A DNA stretch of 64,000 nucleotides from Psychrobacter sp. NZS113. Its GTDB lineage: Bacteria > Pseudomonadota > Gammaproteobacteria > Pseudomonadales > Moraxellaceae. The notes beneath the pieces are model-generated. The model saw only the letters and a program-made list of their open reading frames with translations, had not been told where the DNA came from and ran no database searches. Shown here one piece after another: positions 16,818 to 26,756 of this stretch (the stretch's first letter is position 1; every line of letters begins with the position of its first letter). The stretch is taken from the NCBI RefSeq assembly GCF_015864825.1, contig NZ_JADYWL010000001.1, positions 372,001-436,000 of the forward strand, in the 5' to 3' direction. Both the position numbers and the translations under genes were made by a program.

Positions 16818-19800
16818 ATGATGACCATCGCCGGACAACCGTTTCTTACCGATTTTCAGACGCAGCAACTCATCAGTCAGTTTCAGCAAAAAACCGAGCT
16901 CAATGTCAGTCAAATAAGTACCCAGCAAGTGTATGTGCTATCACGCAAGCTCGAAGGTGATGAACATAAAAAGGCGTTAGACCTACTCGCTGTTGACAGT
17001 GCGACAGTGCTCGCCGACCCACAGGACCATCAATTACAAGTCATCGTTGGTCCACGTTTTGGCACGATTTCGCCATGGGCAAGTAAAGCGACTGATATTT
17101 TTAATAACTGTGAAATTGAAATCAATCGTGTTGAGCGTGTGGTTGTTTATACATTAACAATTGATAGTGAAGCAGGCGAAAAACTACCAGTAGACGCTGA
17201 GCAGTTGTTGTTTGACCGTATGACGCAGAGCTTGGTCTATGATTTGAACGATTTGAACAAATTGTTTGATGATGAGCAACCAGCATCATTGAATCATATT
17301 GATGTCATCGGACAAGGTCAGTCAGCATTAGAGTCTGCCAATACCCAGTTTGGCTTTGCGTTATCAAGTGAAGACATTGATTATTTGATGAATGCGTATG
17401 TCAATGAGCTAAAGCGCAATCCAACTGACGTTGAGCTGATGATGTTTGCACAGGCCAACTCAGAGCATTGCCGTCATAAGATTTTTAACGCTGAGTGGAC
17501 AGTTGATGGTGCAGTACAGCCAAAGTCACTGTTCCAAATGATTAAAAATACCTACCAGTCGAACCCACAAGGTATCTTGTCTGCCTATAAAGACAACGCT
17601 GCTGTGATGGCAGGGTCTGACGGTATGCGCTTTTACCCAATTCCAACTGATGCGATGGATGCAAACTCTGCCCATCCTTATGACTTCCATCAAGAAGCAA
17701 TCGACATTCTGATGAAAGTCGAAACGCATAACCATCCAACGGCGATCGCCCCGTATGCGGGTGCAGCGACGGGTGCTGGTGGTGAGATTCGTGATGAAGG
17801 CGCAACAGGTCGTGGCGGTAAGCCAAAAGCAGGTCTAACAGGCTTTCACGTATCACACCTACATATCCCAGAGCTCGCTGAGAAATGGGAGCAGTCAGGT
17901 CAATTGAGTACTCAGGCTTATGGCACGCCAGATCGTATGGCAACCAGTCTTGAGATCATGACTGAAGCACCACTCGGTTCAGCCAACTTCTCAAACGAGT
18001 TTGGTCGTCCTAACCTATGCGGTTATTTCCGTAGTTTCCAGTTGGATACGTCAGCGGCAAAAGACGGCAGCGAGATGCGCGGCTATCACAAGCCAATCAT
18101 GCTGGCAGGTGGTTACGGCAATATCAAACGCAACCTCATTGAAAAAAACGCCATTCAACAAGGTGATTTATTAATCGTCCTTGGTGGCCCTGCCATGCAG
18201 ATTGGTCTGGGCGGTGGAGCGGCATCTTCAGTCGATAGTGGTTCACTCGATGAAGGCTTAGATTTTGCCTCAGTTCAGCGTGACAATGCTGAAATGGAGC
18301 GTCGTTGCCAAGAAGTGATGGATCGCTGCTGGGCACTAGCCGGTAATGATGTCGATGCGAGCAACAATGGCAAAGACGGCAACCCTATCGTGTCATTGCA
18401 TGATGTGGGCGCGGGCGGTATCTCTAATGCAATGCCAGAGTTGGTCAATGACCACGAGATGGGCGCGGTACTAAACCTGCGTAAAATCCCATCGTTAGAA
18501 GCTGGCATGTCACCAATGGCCATCTGGTCAAACGAAGCGCAAGAGCGTTATGTCCTCGCGATTCGCCCAGAAAGCGAAGCCCAATTCAATGCGATCTGTG
18601 CGCGTGAGCGTTGCCCGTATGCCATCTTGGGATCAGCCACGGATGTGCGTCAGCTAGTCGTTGATGATACATTGCTCGCTGAGCAGCCTGTCGATATGCC
18701 GATGCAAGTACTGCTCGGTGGCACACCAAAGATGAAGCGTAGCTTTGAGCGTTCTGAGAGCACGTTGCCAGCACTAGAGCTTGGCGATGTTAATTTAGCC
18801 GAGTCTATTACTGATGTATTACGTCACCCAACGGTCGCTAGCAAGTCATTCTTGATCAGCATTGGTGACCGCTCTATCACTGGTATGGTCGTGCGTGATC
18901 AGTATGTTGGTCGCTATCAAGTGCCTGTATCGGATTGTGCAGTGACGGCATCAGGTTTGATCGCGCTAGATGGTCAGGTGATGAGCGGTGAAGCGATGAG
19001 TATCGGTGAGCGTACACCAGTTGCGCTAATCAGCCCACAAGCGTCAGCACGACTTGCAATTGGCGAAGCGATTACCAACATCGCTGGTGCGCGCATTGCT
19101 CAGTTGTCTGATATCACAATGTCAGCGAACTGGATGGCTGCCTGTGGTGATGATGCGGAAGATGCCGCATTATTCGACGCGGTCTATACAGTCGGTGAAG
19201 AGCTGTGCCCAGCACTCGGTATCGCGATTCCAGTCGGTAAAGATTCGCTATCTATGCGTGCTAACTGGACAGACAGCAGTGACGCAGGTGAGACGGATAA
19301 ATCAGTCGTTTCACCAATGAGCTTGGTGATTACTGCCTTTGCTCCTGTGGTTGATGTGGCAAAAACGCTAACCCCTGAGCTAATCAATGGCGACAGCGCG
19401 TTCTACCGTATTGATTTGTCTAAAGGCAAATTGCGTCTAGGCGGTTCAATCCTTGCGCAAACGCTTAGCCAATTGGGTAACGATTGCCCAGATTTGGCTC
19501 AGCCAAGCGACTTGGTCGACTTCTTTAACTTTGTCCAAGCGGGCAATGCACAAGGCGTCATCAGCGCGTATCACGATATCGGTGATGGCGGTCTACTAGC
19601 GACCATCGCTGAGATGCAGTTCACTAGCCGTCAAGGTATCAAGCTGTCATTGACCGATGATAACTTACTCGGTCAACTGTTCAGTGAAGAGCTGGGCGCA
19701 GTCATCCAAGTATTGCCAGAAAACGTCGCGGCTTTAATGCAATTGGCAGAAGAGTTTAACGTTGCTGATATGCTGAGCCTCGTCGGTCAAAGCTCGGAAG

Positions 19801-20828
19801 AAGATAGTCTGCTTATCCAAACGCCAACGCTCATGGGTGAAGAAACCTTACGCTTTAGCCGTACTGAATTACAGCAAGCGTGGACTCAGGTCAGCTATCA
19901 AATCGCTCGTCGCCGTGATAATCCAGCATGCGTACAGCAAGAGTATGACTTGATTGCTGATGCTAGCCATAAAGGCCTCATCGCTGCGCCGAACTTTGAT
20001 CTAAATCAGAAAGTTGAAGAGCCATATGTAAACAGTCGTGCCGATTCTGATAACAGCAAACCAAGAGTCGCTATCTTGCGCGAGCAAGGCGTCAACGGTC
20101 AGACAGAAATGGCAGCAGGCTTTACCCAAGCAGGCTTTGAAGCGGTTGATGTACACATGAGCGATCTACTCAGTGGTCGTATCAATCTACGTGACTTCGA
20201 CGGTCTGGTTGCTTGTGGTGGCTTTAGTTATGGTGACGTACTCGGCGCTGGCTCTGGCTGGGCGAACTCTATCTTGTTCCATGACGAGCTACGCATGCAG
20301 TTTGTCCGCTTCTTTGCCCGTCCTGATACCTTCTCACTAGGTGTCTGTAACGGTTGTCAGATGATGGCTCAGTTAAAAGACCTTATCCCAGGTGCAGACA
20401 ATTTCCCACGCTTCATCGCTAACAAATCAGCTCGTTTTGAAGCGCGTACGGTCAACGTAAAAGTCGAGCGTACCAAGTCTATCCTGTTCAAAGGCATGCA
20501 AGACAGCATCTTGCCAATCGCTGTGGCGCATGGTGAAGGCTATGCCACACTAGACAATACCCAAATCGACGGTATGGCAAAACACGGTCAGCTTGCGATG
20601 CGTTATGTCGATAGCCAAGGTCATCCAACTGAGACGTATCCGCTCAATCCAAACGGTTCGGTCGGCGGTGTCACAGGTCTGTGTAGCACTGATGGTCGTG
20701 TGACGATTATGATGCCACATCCTGAGCGTAACCTAAAAGCCTACAACCACAGCTGGAAACCAGAAGAGTGGGATGAGGACGGTGCGTGGATGCGTATGTT
20801 CCGTAACGCCCGTGCTTGGTTTAGATAG
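16818..20828 (+). CDS. purL: Phosphoribosylformylglycinamidine synthase (single-chain)
   Basis: 1336-residue large-form PurL, which converts FGAR, glutamine and ATP to FGAM in purine synthesis. The frame is open from 16686, but the first 44 codons overlap the promoter region, so the ATG at 16818 (or 16821) is chosen; the protein then begins MMTIAGQPFLTDFQ like relatives. Order: N-terminal PurS-like domain, linker, two AIR-synthase-type halves (KVETHNHPTAIAPYAGAATGAGGEIRDEGATG near residue 300; PVGKDSLSM later), and a C-terminal glutamine amidotransferase with the nucleophile in SLGVCNGCQMM (Cys near 1177) and the partner HPER. It is longer than E. coli PurL (1295). Monocistronic, with a strong terminator after it. 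Confidence 0.97.
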   Translation: MMTIAGQPFLTDFQTQQLISQFQQKTELNVSQISTQQVYVLSRKLEGDEHKKALDLLAVDSATVLADPQDHQLQVIVGPRFGTISPWASKATDIFNNCEIEINRVERVVVYTLTIDSEAGEKLPVDAEQLLFDRMTQSLVYDLNDLNKLFDDEQPASLNHIDVIGQGQSALESANTQFGFALSSEDIDYLMNAYVNELKRNPTDVELMMFAQANSEHCRHKIFNAEWTVDGAVQPKSLFQMIKNTYQSNPQGILSAYKDNAAVMAGSDGMRFYPIPTDAMDANSAHPYDFHQEAIDILMKVETHNHPTAIAPYAGAATGAGGEIRDEGATGRGGKPKAGLTGFHVSHLHIPELAEKWEQSGQLSTQAYGTPDRMATSLEIMTEAPLGSANFSNEFGRPNLCGYFRSFQLDTSAAKDGSEMRGYHKPIMLAGGYGNIKRNLIEKNAIQQGDLLIVLGGPAMQIGLGGGAASSVDSGSLDEGLDFASVQRDNAEMERRCQEVMDRCWALAGNDVDASNNGKDGNPIVSLHDVGAGGISNAMPELVNDHEMGAVLNLRKIPSLEAGMSPMAIWSNEAQERYVLAIRPESEAQFNAICARERCPYAILGSATDVRQLVVDDTLLAEQPVDMPMQVLLGGTPKMKRSFERSESTLPALELGDVNLAESITDVLRHPTVASKSFLISIGDRSITGMVVRDQYVGRYQVPVSDCAVTASGLIALDGQVMSGEAMSIGERTPVALISPQASARLAIGEAITNIAGARIAQLSDITMSANWMAACGDDAEDAALFDAVYTVGEELCPALGIAIPVGKDSLSMRANWTDSSDAGETDKSVVSPMSLVITAFAPVVDVAKTLTPELINGDSAFYRIDLSKGKLRLGGSILAQTLSQLGNDCPDLAQPSDLVDFFNFVQAGNAQGVISAYHDIGDGGLLATIAEMQFTSRQGIKLSLTDDNLLGQLFSEELGAVIQVLPENVAALMQLAEEFNVADMLSLVGQSSEEDSLLIQTPTLMGEETLRFSRTELQQAWTQVSYQIARRRDNPACVQQEYDLIADASHKGLIAAPNFDLNQKVEEPYVNSRADSDNSKPRVAILREQGVNGQTEMAAGFTQAGFEAVDVHMSDLLSGRINLRDFDGLVACGGFSYGDVLGAGSGWANSILFHDELRMQFVRFFARPDTFSLGVCNGCQMMAQLKDLIPGADNFPRFIANKSARFEARTVNVKVERTKSILFKGMQDSILPIAVAHGEGYATLDNTQIDGMAKHGQLAMRYVDSQGHPTETYPLNPNGSVGGVTGLCSTDGRVTIMMPHPERNLKAYNHSWKPEEWDEDGAWMRMFRNARAWFR

Positions 20829-20861
20829 GCTAAGTTGGTTTAGAGTATTGTTGCAAATATA

Positions 20862-20893
20862 AAAAAGGTGAGCGTAATGCTCACCTTTTTTGT
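20862..20893 (+). terminator. Terminator after purL
   Basis: Hairpin AAAAAAGGTGAGC / GCTCACCTTTTTT with loop GTAAT. Confidence 0.93.
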
Positions 20894-20977
20894 GTCTGGA
20901 ATTTCTGATATTTTTAAAGATAAAAATTTTGACCTGATATATGAATGTTATCTGTTAATCTAAGCCATTAATCACTA

Positions 20978-21270
20978 GGGCGTGTCTTCAATTCAGCTGA
21001 CAATGAACGATAGTACACGCCAGATAAAGCATTGACTTAAAGTTACGAGCTAACTTTTCATAGCGAGTGGCGATACTACGAAAGTGTTTGAGCCTTGCAA
21101 ACATACTCTCTACCAAATGGCGCAGTTTGTATAAGTAGCTATCGAATTCTGGATTAGGCGCTTTAGCATTGCTCCTTTTGGGAATTATAGGAATCATGTC
21201 ATGCATACAAGCTTTAATAGACGCGGTATTGTAACTATTATTTATGGCTTATCCAATTGAAGATATGCCC
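20978..21270 (-). mobile_element. Internally deleted IS5-type element with both terminal repeats
   Basis: Both ends are still present: the left end reads GGGCGTGTCTTCAATT (20978-20993), and the right end read outward from 21270 is GGGCATATCTTCAATT, so the 16-bp terminal inverted repeats match at 14 positions. TA dinucleotides flank both ends (20976-20977 and 21271-21272), as expected for a TA target duplication. Inside is only the C-terminal part of a transposase gene. The element is about 290 bp, against roughly 800-900 bp for complete members, so it cannot move on its own but may be mobilised in trans. Confidence 0.85.
20988..21206 (-). pseudogene. IS5-family transposase, C-terminal fragment
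   Basis: 72 codons encode the end of an IS5-type (IS427/IS1031-like) DDE transposase. The pattern IPKRSNAKAPNPEFDSYLYK is followed by LRHLVESMFARLKHFRSIATRYEKLARNF; the Glu in LVESMFARLK corresponds to the last acid of the catalytic triad. The two catalytic aspartates and the N-terminal DNA-binding part are absent, and the first codons come from the far end of the element, so this is a remnant. Confidence 0.88.
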
Positions 21271-21390
21271 TAATCAGGGAGTTGTTATAGGTTTAACAAT
21301 TGATGTACAGTAAGTTTTAGTTGCAAACTTATCCATCTGATAATCATATTTATAAATAAGCCATTATTAATATATTTTTGCAACAAAGCT

Positions 21391-21404
21391 GGTTATAGAT
21401 AACC
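21391..21404. promoter_or_regulatory. 14-bp dyad upstream of the DUF4365-like gene
   Basis: GGTTATAGATAACC is a perfect inverted repeat (GGTTAT, two bases, ATAACC), 29 bp before the start codon at 21434. Its position overlaps where a promoter would be expected, which fits an operator. A TTGCAA at 21378-21383 could be a -35 but has no well-spaced -10. The dyad is seen; the function is inferred. Confidence 0.35.
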
Positions 21405-21433
21405 TTTATTCTACAAATATTTAGGATGTGAAT

Positions 21434-24400
21434 ATGACAAATTTGCCTGAAGAAGGTGATAGCCAAAGAATTGGACGACTAGCGAAAAAAGCTTTGACTA
21501 ATCATATGCCACTTGATTGGATAGAGAAAGAACAAGATGGTGATTCAGACTATGGAATTGACTACTTGATACAGTTGAAAAATGACAGTAGTCAAGTCGA
21601 GTTTAGCTTCTATCTACAGCTCAAAGGTACTATGTCGCCAACATATAATAAAACTCATACATCCATCTCTTACGATTTCAAAACCACTACATTAGCATAT
21701 TATCACCGACAAGAACCTCTTGTAATGGTAGCGGTTGTAGATATTCGAGATGAGAAAAAGTTTTATGAGTGTCCTATTTATTATTTTTGGCTTGATGAGA
21801 AATGGTTTGATGAAAATGCTAAAAAGTTGGATAGTCAAAAAACTATTTCGATAAACATTCCTACTACAAACCTGCTAAATCAGGATTTAGATATATATAG
21901 TTTTTATGCGAATAGATTTCAAGAAAAGCTAGCATTCTCCGAGATTAGAAAAGGTATTAACGGATTAGAAAGATCTGTATTGGATACTTTGAGTCTAATC
22001 GCAAAAAATATCGATGAAAAGCCTATTTTTTTAAAATCGATTGAACTGAAAAATGAAGCCCCTTGGATTGATAATCCTAAGGATGAATTTTCAACTGATT
22101 TAAAGGTGTGTTCAGATTATTTATCAAATAATCGCATACAGGCTGCAAAAGTAGTATTAGACAAACTAAATACTAAAAAAGATAACTTTAATACCCATGA
22201 AATGGCAGAGTTTTACTATCAAAAAGGTAATATTCTGTCTCATGAAGGATTTCGTGATGATGCGGAAAAATACTTTAAGTTAGCACAAGAGAAGAGTTGC
22301 AAAGATCGATATCGTTTGGCGTACTTAGAGTCAAAATTTAAACTACACTCAACACTTTCACCAGATGAGCTCGAAGAATCACTTGACACACTAGGGAGTA
22401 GTAGTCTTCCAGAATGTGCACTAAAAGCTAAAATTTTAGCAATGCTTAAGAGACCTACAGAGGCTCTTCAACTGCTAAAACAACATTACCCCACTGAAAC
22501 TACGATACAAATGGTTATATGTACTATAGGATATCTTCATGAAGAACTAGATTTCATCATTGAAGAAAATTTAGGTCATGAATTTGAGGATGATAGAAAA
22601 ACCTATATTTTTAATGCACTAGCTGCTAGAAGATTCTTCCAGAAATCTTCAAATGATGTGGGAATATCTGGAGAGATTCTTCCTATTGAGGGGAGACCTG
22701 ATTACGATCTAGAAGGCATGAAGCAAGCATTTAGTTCATTACAGAAAGCATGGGTTGCAGCTAAAAAGCTAGGATATCCAAATGATATCACTGTGCTTAT
22801 AGATATCAGTGCATTAATTTACGGATATTTTAACAAATTAGAAGAGCTTACCTGTTATTTTGATGAAATTTTAAGTGAAAGAACCTCACATTCAGAATTT
22901 ATACGATCATATGTTCGTATATTATTTAATTGTGGGCAATATACAAAAGTGATCGAATTACTTGAAAAGCTAGAATTACTAGATAGTGATGAATGTGGTA
23001 TACATATCCTCTCATATTATAACTTAAATAAATCTAAATTATGTTTATCGTTAATTCAAAAATATGAAAGTATTTTATTGAGTTCTTCTAGAGAAAATAT
23101 TCCTGCTATCTTTTGTATTGGGGCTGAAATCGCTGACTCAATGTTCGACAAAATATTATCTGATCGATATGAGGAAATTGTAAAGTCGCTCCCAGACGGT
23201 GAAGCATTCATTGCGATTCAAGATTTTGTCAATAAGTCTAACCAAGATAAAAGTAGACATAAGGAGTTTACCCAAAACTTATATCAAAAGTATATAGATT
23301 TAGATAAGCCTTTAGTTATTGCTGTACAACTGATTAAATATTTAAATCCTCGGGACAGTATGACTGCTAATCAATTAATTGAGTTAGCAGAGAGTATATT
23401 AGAAACAAGAGAGTTGAGTAAAAATAGATATTTAGACCTAGCCCAAGCTTTTATCACTACAGAGCGCTGGGCTGATGCAGAAAGATTAGCAGAAAAAAAT
23501 ATTGCTAAAGGCGTAGCTGCTTCAAAATGGAAACTGGTACAAGCGGCAGCTTTACAAAATCAAGGTAAGGTTGGAGTTGCCTATCAGATTATTGCAGATG
23601 TAATTAAGTTAGAAGACATAGGAAAGCAAGAAAAAGATTTTTTTATCAATCTCTCTCTTTCATTAGGCTTAATTGATAATGTAGTCGAACTGCTTGAAGA
23701 GAATTTAGCAAATTCGTCTAATATAGAAGATAAAATCTTTATTATTAGACAACTTATTAGTATTTATCCGAATAGAGCTGAACATGCGGAAAAAACAAAG
23801 ACTGCGGTTTTAAGATATGGAACACTTGTAGATCAAAATAACTGTGATCAGGAAGGTGATTATTTACAGTTGTGCATGCTTCTATGCCCATTTGAAAATG
23901 ACAAACAGTTTACAGATTATACAGAAAGACAAAATGAATATACCAAAAAATTTCCTAACTCTAAAGTTTTTAAGGTAGGGAATATCAATATAGATGAAGG
24001 TGCTGAAGGATTATTAGAATCTTTGAGAGATATGGCAGGCATTACTCCAGAACAGATTGAATTATGGGAAAGTAACAAGCAAAAGCTTAGGAGTGGTGAA
24101 TTACCTATACCTTTTTTTATGAGAGGATTATGTTTACAGGATACTAGAGATATTTTTACTACTTGGTTTTTATCGAAATTTTCTACAGATCAAGAGTTAG
24201 AATTTAAAATTATACATTCTCCTCAGTTAAATAAAAATGATTTTAAAGACCTTATAGATACGTCTGATGTTTTGTTAATAGAGGAAACTTCAATACTGGT
24301 TCTTAATGAATTAGAGGTTCTTGATAGCTTTTTGGAGTCCTTACCAAGATTTTCTATATTGGAAACGTTCTTTAAAAAAATTAACCTTACAGCTCATACT

Positions 24401-25258
24401 CTACTTTCCCCTTATAATAATATTGCAGAAGAAATTTTAAAAGCTATACAGGATAATCTGACTAAGTTGGATTTGATACACATAGATGAGGAAGGTTTAT
24501 TACAGTATGACCAGCCGTTAAAGAATAAAAAAGGACTTTTAATTACTGACGATTTATACCTAAAGAGATGGATTTCTGTAGAAAATCATAATACTCAGCA
24601 GACTGGTAATATATTTAATGTCTTAGAGTATTTATATGATAAAGGTGTGTTAGACAAGAGTGTTTTACAAGAAAAAATAGTTAGTGCCAGTAAATTAGGT
24701 ATTGTAGATTTAAATATGAGATTAGATTTTTTAGGTGATTCAATAGATTACTTTTTGGCAAGACCGGAAATTCTAGATTATAAAGATACAGATTTTCAAT
24801 ATATTTTTGACAAGATAATGCTGTTTCATACAGATTTCAAAATAAAATATAAGTTATTTTTAGATATTTTCCTTTATGTTGATGTGCAGAAAATTAGTCC
24901 ACAGACTTTACTAACTCTAGTCTATAAACTCATTGAGAGTGAAGATAGTTACGAACCGCAGGCAGTTATTACGACGTGGTTAATCCACTCTGGGCTTGGA
25001 AGGAAATGTGAGAAAGGCATGGAAAATAACTTTAGTACTGAACATTTAATCTTGTGGAATAAATATACATCAGTTATGGGAATATTAGATTCTGAAAGTT
25101 CTTCAATTATATCTTTATTAGAGAAGGTGGTATCTGTAATACTGAAATTAGAACCAGAAATTAAAAGTATAGCGTTTAACAACTTAAAAAGTGGATTTTC
25201 TTCAGATTCAATAGAATATAGTAACTTAAAAAGATTAGATCGTTTTTTCAATCTATAA
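21434..25258 (+). CDS. Large DUF4365-like nuclease / TPR / PIN-like protein, candidate defence effector
   Basis: 1274-residue protein. ATG at 21434 is preferred over the in-frame GTG at 21428 because AGGA at 21423-21426 is 7 nt upstream. Residues 1-150 look like a DUF4365 domain, a PD-(D/E)xK-type nuclease fold: GDSQRIGRLAKKAL, DSDYGIDYLIQL with Asp39 and Asp43, then FYLQLKGT with Gln62-x-Lys64. From about 230 to 900 the chain is a long array of paired helices of TPR type (for example EMAEFYYQKGNILSHEGFRDDAEKYFKLAQE). Residues from about 945 (DVLLIEETSILVLNELEVLD) to ITDDLYLKRW near 1037-1046 resemble a PIN RNase domain with spaced acids; this call is weaker. It is visibly more AT-rich than its neighbours and lies between a dead IS and a broken dinB gene, so it was probably acquired. 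Anti-phage or anti-plasmid function is an inference. Confidence 0.7.
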   Translation: MTNLPEEGDSQRIGRLAKKALTNHMPLDWIEKEQDGDSDYGIDYLIQLKNDSSQVEFSFYLQLKGTMSPTYNKTHTSISYDFKTTTLAYYHRQEPLVMVAVVDIRDEKKFYECPIYYFWLDEKWFDENAKKLDSQKTISINIPTTNLLNQDLDIYSFYANRFQEKLAFSEIRKGINGLERSVLDTLSLIAKNIDEKPIFLKSIELKNEAPWIDNPKDEFSTDLKVCSDYLSNNRIQAAKVVLDKLNTKKDNFNTHEMAEFYYQKGNILSHEGFRDDAEKYFKLAQEKSCKDRYRLAYLESKFKLHSTLSPDELEESLDTLGSSSLPECALKAKILAMLKRPTEALQLLKQHYPTETTIQMVICTIGYLHEELDFIIEENLGHEFEDDRKTYIFNALAARRFFQKSSNDVGISGEILPIEGRPDYDLEGMKQAFSSLQKAWVAAKKLGYPNDITVLIDISALIYGYFNKLEELTCYFDEILSERTSHSEFIRSYVRILFNCGQYTKVIELLEKLELLDSDECGIHILSYYNLNKSKLCLSLIQKYESILLSSSRENIPAIFCIGAEIADSMFDKILSDRYEEIVKSLPDGEAFIAIQDFVNKSNQDKSRHKEFTQNLYQKYIDLDKPLVIAVQLIKYLNPRDSMTANQLIELAESILETRELSKNRYLDLAQAFITTERWADAERLAEKNIAKGVAASKWKLVQAAALQNQGKVGVAYQIIADVIKLEDIGKQEKDFFINLSLSLGLIDNVVELLEENLANSSNIEDKIFIIRQLISIYPNRAEHAEKTKTAVLRYGTLVDQNNCDQEGDYLQLCMLLCPFENDKQFTDYTERQNEYTKKFPNSKVFKVGNINIDEGAEGLLESLRDMAGITPEQIELWESNKQKLRSGELPIPFFMRGLCLQDTRDIFTTWFLSKFSTDQELEFKIIHSPQLNKNDFKDLIDTSDVLLIEETSILVLNELEVLDSFLESLPRFSILETFFKKINLTAHTLLSPYNNIAEEILKAIQDNLTKLDLIHIDEEGLLQYDQPLKNKKGLLITDDLYLKRWISVENHNTQQTGNIFNVLEYLYDKGVLDKSVLQEKIVSASKLGIVDLNMRLDFLGDSIDYFLARPEILDYKDTDFQYIFDKIMLFHTDFKIKYKLFLDIFLYVDVQKISPQTLLTLVYKLIESEDSYEPQAVITTWLIHSGLGRKCEKGMENNFSTEHLILWNKYTSVMGILDSESSSIISLLEKVVSVILKLEPEIKSIAFNNLKSGFSSDSIEYSNLKRLDRFFNL

Positions 25259-25571
25259 AGGTTGTGACTTGACCACGATGATGGGTTTGATGATTAAAAA
25301 AATGCTGTGGAAGCATCCAAAAGGATTTACTAAATATCTTATTTTTGGTGTTTCGGTAGCTTAGATTCTTTAAATAGTCGCTTTCGTCTGATTCCTCAAT
25401 AAACCTGATGATCATCTGATCTAGGTTTTGTCTATTTGCGCTAAAGTCCTGCTTATCATCATATAAAATTTGATTGAGCGTGGCAGGTGCTGGGAAGTCT
25501 TTGAGTGATGTCAACGCCTCAAATCCTGATGGGTAACTGGGGTGTTGGTTGAGGTGACTTACCCAAAACAA
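25248..25571 (-). pseudogene. DinB-family protein remnant, truncated at both ends
   Basis: The minus-strand frame encodes the middle of a DinB-like four-helix protein: LFWVSHL, then ALTSLKDFPAP, and the diagnostic HFFNHQTHHRGQVTT near the end. There is no ATG or ribosome site; the frame begins with TTG next to a hairpin at 25571-25594, so the first helix and metal-binding His are missing. At the other end homology stops at about 25262, exactly where the DUF4365-like gene ends, losing the last 30 or so residues. It therefore marks the right junction of the inserted segment. Confidence 0.75.
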
Positions 25572-25598
25572 ACGGCACTGAAATCAGTGCCGTTTTAT
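25566..25598. terminator. Hairpin downstream of tdh
   Basis: Arms AACGGCACTGA (25571-25581) and TCAGTGCCGTT (25584-25594) with only a two-base loop; in the minus direction it is followed by TGTTTT and in the plus direction by TTAT. It probably ends the kbl-tdh transcript. Confidence 0.65.
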
Positions 25599-25653
25599 AA
25601 GTCATGTGAGGGTAAAAGCTAGCTACGATTCCTCAAATGCTGAATCGCTAAAA

Positions 25654-26679
25654 TCAATCCCAGCTTAAAATCACCTTACCGCATTGTCCACTTTCCATGA
25701 TATCAAAGCCTTCTTGAAAGTCATCAATGTGCATGCGATGGGTAATGATAGGCGACAGATCAATACCGCTAATCAGCATTTGCTCCATCTGATACCACGT
25801 CTCCCACATCTCACGGCCATAGATACCTTTTAGGGTTAACGCCTTAAAAATAATCTTGCTCCAATCCACCGTAGTAGTGTTAGGCAAAATGCCCAAGAGC
25901 GCAATTTTAGAGCCGTTATACATATTACTAATCATCGAATCAAAGGCCTGAGGCGAGCCTGACATCTCAAGCCCAATATCAAAGCCGTGCATTTTTAACT
26001 CAGCGATGGCGCCTTCGATGGTTTCACCTTTGGCTGGGTTGATGGTCATCGTCGCGCCCATTTTTTTGGCAAGCGCCAAGCGATAATCACTGATATCGCT
26101 GACCACAATATTACGTGCCCCTGCGAAGCGGCAAATCGCTGTCGCCATGGAACCAATCAGCCCCGCACCCGTAATCAGTACATCTTCACCGAGGACAGGA
26201 AATGAAAGGGCGGTATGAGTGGCATTGCCAAAGGGATCCATGATGGCTGCCATCTCATCGCTGATACGCTCATCGAGTTTGATGACATTATCAGCAGGTA
26301 TCACCAAATATTCGGCAAATGCGCCATCGCGGTCGACGCCCACGCCGATGGTGTTTTCACACACATGCAGCTTACCACGGCGGCAGTTACGGCAATGCCC
26401 GCAAGCGATATGTCCTTCGCCTGTGACTCGGTCACCCACTTCAAAATGCTTCACACCATCGCCCATTTCGCTAATGATACCGACGTATTCGTGTCCGATG
26501 ATCATCGGCGTCTTGATGGTTCTTTCTGACCACTCATCCCACTTATAAATGTGCAAATCTGTCCCGCAAATGGCGGTTTTTTTAATTTTAATTTTAACGT
26601 CATTGATGCCAACAGTAGGTTCTGGCATGTCTTGCATCCAGATGCCTTTTTTGGCATGGGCTTTAACCAGTGCTTTCAT
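25654..26679 (-). CDS. tdh: L-threonine 3-dehydrogenase
   Basis: 341 residues, the same length as E. coli Tdh. Zinc-dependent medium-chain dehydrogenase that oxidises threonine to 2-amino-3-ketobutyrate with NAD. Catalytic-zinc Cys38 is in [16 protein letters not shown], with the GHEYVG motif after it; the structural-zinc cluster [15 protein letters not shown] follows near residue 95. The nucleotide site is [11 protein letters not shown]. It is downstream of kbl on the same strand, so the two enzymes form the threonine-to-glycine pathway in one operon. Confidence 0.97.
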   Translation of the reverse strand: MKALVKAHAKKGIWMQDMPEPTVGINDVKIKIKKTAICGTDLHIYKWDEWSERTIKTPMIIGHEYVGIISEMGDGVKHFEVGDRVTGEGHIACGHCRNCRRGKLHVCENTIGVGVDRDGAFAEYLVIPADNVIKLDERISDEMAAIMDPFGNATHTALSFPVLGEDVLITGAGLIGSMATAICRFAGARNIVVSDISDYRLALAKKMGATMTINPAKGETIEGAIAELKMHGFDIGLEMSGSPQAFDSMISNMYNGSKIALLGILPNTTTVDWSKIIFKALTLKGIYGREMWETWYQMEQMLISGIDLSPIITHRMHIDDFQEGFDIMESGQCGKVILSWD

Positions 26680-26756
26680 ACTTTTCTCTTATTTAACGGT
26701 GTTGTACTTAATGGTTGAATCTAGCGAGTGAATACCGAACAAATACCGAACGACGC

